Position numbers and translations under genes: made by a program. 33,430 bases of DNA from positions 1 through 33,430 of the forward strand of contig JAPPGU010000039.1 of assembly GCA_028821265.1 (NCBI GenBank), given 5' to 3'. Positions 31,177 to 33,430 of the stretch are shown piece after piece. The notes below the pieces were generated by a model. It had not been told where the DNA came from and made no database searches. It saw only the letters and a list, made by a program, of their open reading frames with translations. This stretch comes from a bacterium (GTDB lineage: Bacteria; Actinomycetota; Acidimicrobiia; Spongiisociales; Spongiisociaceae). Within the stretch, counting starts at the first letter, position 1, and each line of letters opens with the position of its first letter.

Positions 31177-32544
31177 GTGTCGGTCCGGCTGGTCTCGACG
31201 CGAGGTGGCCCGGCGGTCGACATGCCGGCCGCCGTCCTCGCCGGGCTGGCGCCCGACGGAGGTCTGTACGTTCCCGAAGAGTGGCCTCGGCTCGATCCCG
31301 CCGGTCTGGACGCCGGCTCCGGCTTCACGGCGGTGGCCACCGCGGTCCTCGGTCTGTTCACATCCGACCTGCTGCCCGCCCCCCGGCTGGAACGGCTGGT
31401 AGGGGAGGCGTTCGCCCGCTTCGACCACCCCGAGGTGGCGCCCCTGGTGGAACTCGGTCAGGACCTCTACCTGATGGAGTTGTTCTGGGGCCCCACCCTT
31501 GCCTTCAAGGACTTCGCTCTCCAGGTCCTCGGCCGCCTGGTCGACGTGGCGCTGGGCGAGAGCGGCGGCAACGCCATGATCCTCGGCGCCACGTCCGGCG
31601 ACACCGGTTCGGCGGCCATGGAGGCGTTTCGGGATCGGGAGCGGGTGGACGTGGTGATCCTGTTTCCCGAGGGACGGACCACCGAGGTGCAGCGCCGGCA
31701 GATGACCACCATCGAGGCGCCCAACGTCCACGCAGTGGCCGTAGAGGGGACCTTCGATGACTGCCAGGACCTGGTCAAGGGGGTGTTCGCCGATCCCGGA
31801 GCCCGTGAAGACCTGTCGTTGTCCACGGCCAACTCGATCAACTTCGGCCGGCTGATCACGCAGGTCGCCTACTACTACTGGGCGGTGGCCCGGCTGGGCG
31901 GGCCGGTCTCGTTCGCCGTTCCCAGCGGCAACTTCGGCAATGTCTATTCCGGTTATGCCGCCACCCGGATGGGCCTCCCGGTGCAGCGCCTGATCGTGGG
32001 GAGCAATGCCAACAACGTGCTCGACGGGTTCTTCCGGGACGGCCGGCTGGACCTCGGAACCGTGATCCCGACCCTGAGCCCCTCGATGGACATCCAGGTC
32101 CCGTCCAACCTGGAGCGTCTCCTGTTCGACTTGTTCAGGCGGGACGGGGAGAGGCTGATGGCGGCCATGATCCGCCTGCGCGAGAAGGGCTCTCTAGCGG
32201 TTACGGCCGGTACGGATGACCTCTTCGTGTCGAGGTGGTACGACGACGAGGACACGATGGCGACGATGCGGCAGGTCTACCGATCCTCGGGGAGGATCGT
32301 GGACCCGCACTCGGCGGTCGGGATAGCGGCAGCCCGGGACACACCGACGGATGGTCCGGTGGTCTGCCTGGCGACGGCCCACCCTGCCAAGTTCGCCGAT
32401 GCGGTCGAGAGTGCTCTCGGCCGGCCGTCACCCGTTCCTCCGGCGCTCGAGGGCATCCACGATCGCCCCGAGAGGGTCACCCGGATCCCCAGGGATCTCG
32501 GTGCCATCCACCGGTTGCTCAGGGAGAGAAGCCGCTTCGCCTAG
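31177..32544 (+). CDS. thrC: Threonine synthase ThrC
   Basis: 455 residues from a GTG at 31177 that immediately follows the hom TGA, so they are translationally coupled. STRGGPAVDMPAAVLAGLAP followed by DGGLYVPEEWP is the Thr_synth_N signature of the long (yeast/E. coli-like) class; WGPTLAFKDFALQVLG carries the PLP Lys, and GATSGDTGSAAMEAF and VPSGNFGNVYSGY bind phosphate and PLP. It converts O-phosphohomoserine to threonine. Its usual partner thrB (homoserine kinase) is not in the ~890 bp downstream, which begin with intergenic sequence and MITE copy B. Confidence 0.95.
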   Translation: MSVRLVSTRGGPAVDMPAAVLAGLAPDGGLYVPEEWPRLDPAGLDAGSGFTAVATAVLGLFTSDLLPAPRLERLVGEAFARFDHPEVAPLVELGQDLYLMELFWGPTLAFKDFALQVLGRLVDVALGESGGNAMILGATSGDTGSAAMEAFRDRERVDVVILFPEGRTTEVQRRQMTTIEAPNVHAVAVEGTFDDCQDLVKGVFADPGAREDLSLSTANSINFGRLITQVAYYYWAVARLGGPVSFAVPSGNFGNVYSGYAATRMGLPVQRLIVGSNANNVLDGFFRDGRLDLGTVIPTLSPSMDIQVPSNLERLLFDLFRRDGERLMAAMIRLREKGSLAVTAGTDDLFVSRWYDDEDTMATMRQVYRSSGRIVDPHSAVGIAAARDTPTDGPVVCLATAHPAKFADAVESALGRPSPVPPALEGIHDRPERVTRIPRDLGAIHRLLRERSRFA

Positions 32545-33049
32545 GAGTGCTCCGAGTCTCTCGTTGCTGAGGTGTTAAACCGTCTCGAGTCCTTAGCCCC
32601 AATTATTCATGGTGGGGGTCTGTCCGGGTGACGAGAATGGATGCTTCGTACTCCTGGCCTGGGGTACAACCATTGACAGCCCCGTCTTCCAGTTGGTGCG
32701 GTGTCAACCGCAGGGTGAAGTGTGGCCGCTTGCGAATTATGTGGTTGAAGTGGCCCGATCCGCGTTGGTGTGCTGGGGACATGAATAATCAGGGCTAGCG
32801 AGGCCGTAGCCGGTTACCGACGTCCTATCCCATCACGGCCCACCCCCCCCAACTGGTGGCTTCGGGCTTGGGGGACCTGAAAGGCCACAGCTACGCTGCT
32901 CCTCGGAGGGCGAGCGTGGCGACGTGCAGTTCGCAAGGTACATGCTATTCCCGCGCTGGTAACGGGTGTACTCGGCGCGCGGCAAGCCCGCGGCGCCAGC
33001 CCAGGATGGTGGGTTGTGCGACTGCCTCACCAACGAGCATCTCTGCGAT
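32545..33049. other. Intergenic region downstream of thrC
   Basis: Apart from MITE copy B (32596-32795), the remaining ~250 bp (32798-33049) hold no supported gene. A C8 run lies at 32843-32850, and several GC-rich complementary segments follow (for example GCGCGCGGC with GCCCGCGGCGC near 32977-33000), which suggests a structured leader for the lipoprotein, but I recognise no known RNA family. Confidence 0.4.
32596..32795 (+). mobile_element. MITE-like element, copy B
   Basis: 200 bp flanked by TA (32594-32595 and 32796-32797), with ends GCCCCAATTATTCATG and CATGAATAATCAGGGC. It is inverted relative to copy A at 26677-26882. The last ~60 bp, from TGTGGTTGAAGTGGCC onward, are almost identical to copy A; the middle is diverged but alignable. 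No ORF of note. The pair brackets the DUF3107-Ku-tRNA-lysA-hom-thrC block. Confidence 0.72.
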
Positions 33050-33430
33050 GTGGATACGAATCTGTTGAGGCTGCGCGATTTCGTGGGGTTGGCTGCCTTG
33101 TTAGCGCTCGCAGCGGCAGCGTGTGGCTCCGAGGAGGTAGCCGTGCCGGCGTCGGTTGCCCAGGCCGACGCAACGACTACCACGTTTGCGGCGGTTGAGG
33201 AGGTCTCTTCCACCGCTGGAGCGGTGGAGGTTGCGGAGGTCGGGACGGTGGTTGTTGAGGGGGAGGCGCCCGCTACTGCTGAGGTCGTGGAGGTGGTGCT
33301 GAGGAGGCTTCTTCCACCGCTGGAGCGGTGGAGGTTGCGGAGGTCGGGACGGTGGTTGTTGAGGGGGAGGCGCCCGCTACTGCTGAGGTCGTGGAGGTGG
33401 TTGTTGAGGAGGCTTCTCCCACTACTACTA
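33050..33430 (+). CDS. Lipoprotein with Val/Glu-rich 35-residue repeats, frameshifted, partial
   Basis: From GTG 33050 (TTG 33065 is an alternative) the frame gives a basic start LLRLRDF, a hydrophobic segment and a lipobox ending AAAC before GSEE, so an exported lipoprotein. It continues with TTTTFAAVEEVSSTAGAVEV, AEVGTVVVEGEAPATAEVVE. A second copy of the same DNA follows at a spacing of 104 bp, not 105: GTGGTGCTGAG replaces GTGGTTGTTGAG, so the second repeat is read out of phase (RRLLPPLERW). With one base restored it would read EEASSTAGAVEVAEVGTVVV. The gene runs off the window. Either a real frameshift or an assembly/sequencing error in a repeat. Confidence 0.6.
   Translation, partial: MDTNLLRLRDFVGLAALLALAAAACGSEEVAVPASVAQADATTTTFAAVEEVSSTAGAVEVAEVGTVVVEGEAPATAEVVEVVLRRLLPPLERWRLRRSGRWLLRGRRPLLLRSWRWLLRRLLPLLL
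33208..33415 (+). repeat. 105-bp tandem repeat with one-base deletion
   Basis: TTCCACCGCTGGAGCGGTGG occurs at 33208 and again at 33312, and the following ~85 bp are the same in both. The spacing of 104 bases is one short of 35 codons. The inner CCACCGCTGGAGCGGTGG is itself a perfect palindrome (stem CCACCGCT/AGCGGTGG). Confidence 0.88.

Noticed and set aside
29854-31731. 625-codon minus-strand frame across hom and thrC
   Set aside because: It is antisense to two well-recognised enzymes and has no family signature; a compositional shadow.
32798-33049. Riboswitch ahead of the terminal lipoprotein
   Set aside because: A GGGGGACCTGAAAGG stretch recalls a ydaO aptamer end, but the other conserved blocks are missing or in the wrong order.

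Overview
The window is a high-GC stretch from an actinobacterium. The evidence is a WhiB1-type iron-sulfur regulator, an F420-type LLM oxidoreductase, a DUF3107 protein, an LpqC-like lipoprotein esterase, many GTG/TTG starts, and actinobacterial gene orders such as tatD-rsmA-ispE-glmU-prs and lysA-hom-thrC. A deep, uncultured lineage (Acidimicrobiia or a relative) fits, but that is inference.

Layout. 1-132 is the tail of a nitrilase-superfamily amidase. 193-4536 (minus) encodes a 1447-residue secreted protein with six fibronectin type III domains; its N-terminal half is visibly more AT-rich, and it has a long leader with a G10 run, a candidate structured RNA and a Fur-family operator. 5338-16420 is a metabolic region: two short-chain dehydrogenases, an LpqC-like esterase, an LLM oxidoreductase divergent from a class III aminotransferase, an overlapping thiolase/MoxR/VWA cluster, a membrane-anchored duplicated-domain protein and an EthD-SDR pair. 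16665-25187 (plus) is mostly housekeeping: a degenerate metallopeptidase-like lipoprotein, rsmI, tatD, rsmA, ispE, tRNA-Gln, glmU, prs and yjbQ. 25168-27962 holds a LysM membrane protein divergent from whiB, then DUF3107 and Ku. 28231-32544 is tRNA-Arg, lysA, hom and thrC. The end holds a lipoprotein gene with an out-of-phase 105-bp tandem repeat.

How the genes work together. rsmI and rsmA modify 16S rRNA. ispE (isoprenoids), glmU (UDP-GlcNAc) and prs (PRPP) feed wall and nucleotide synthesis. lysA, hom and thrC are the diaminopimelate/lysine and threonine branches of the aspartate pathway. The whiB leader has two CRP-type boxes.

The most unusual content is non-coding. I see four families of short repeats: (i) a ~100-bp element with complementary ends (AGGAGGGT...ACCCTCCT) in four copies, each just upstream of a start codon; (ii) two inverted ~200-bp TA-flanked MITE-like copies bracketing the DUF3107-Ku-lysA-hom-thrC block; (iii) a 167-bp palindromic element filling the rsmA-ispE gap; (iv) a ~190-bp diverged intergenic repeat pair. 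Three of these elements begin inside the stop codon of the preceding gene.
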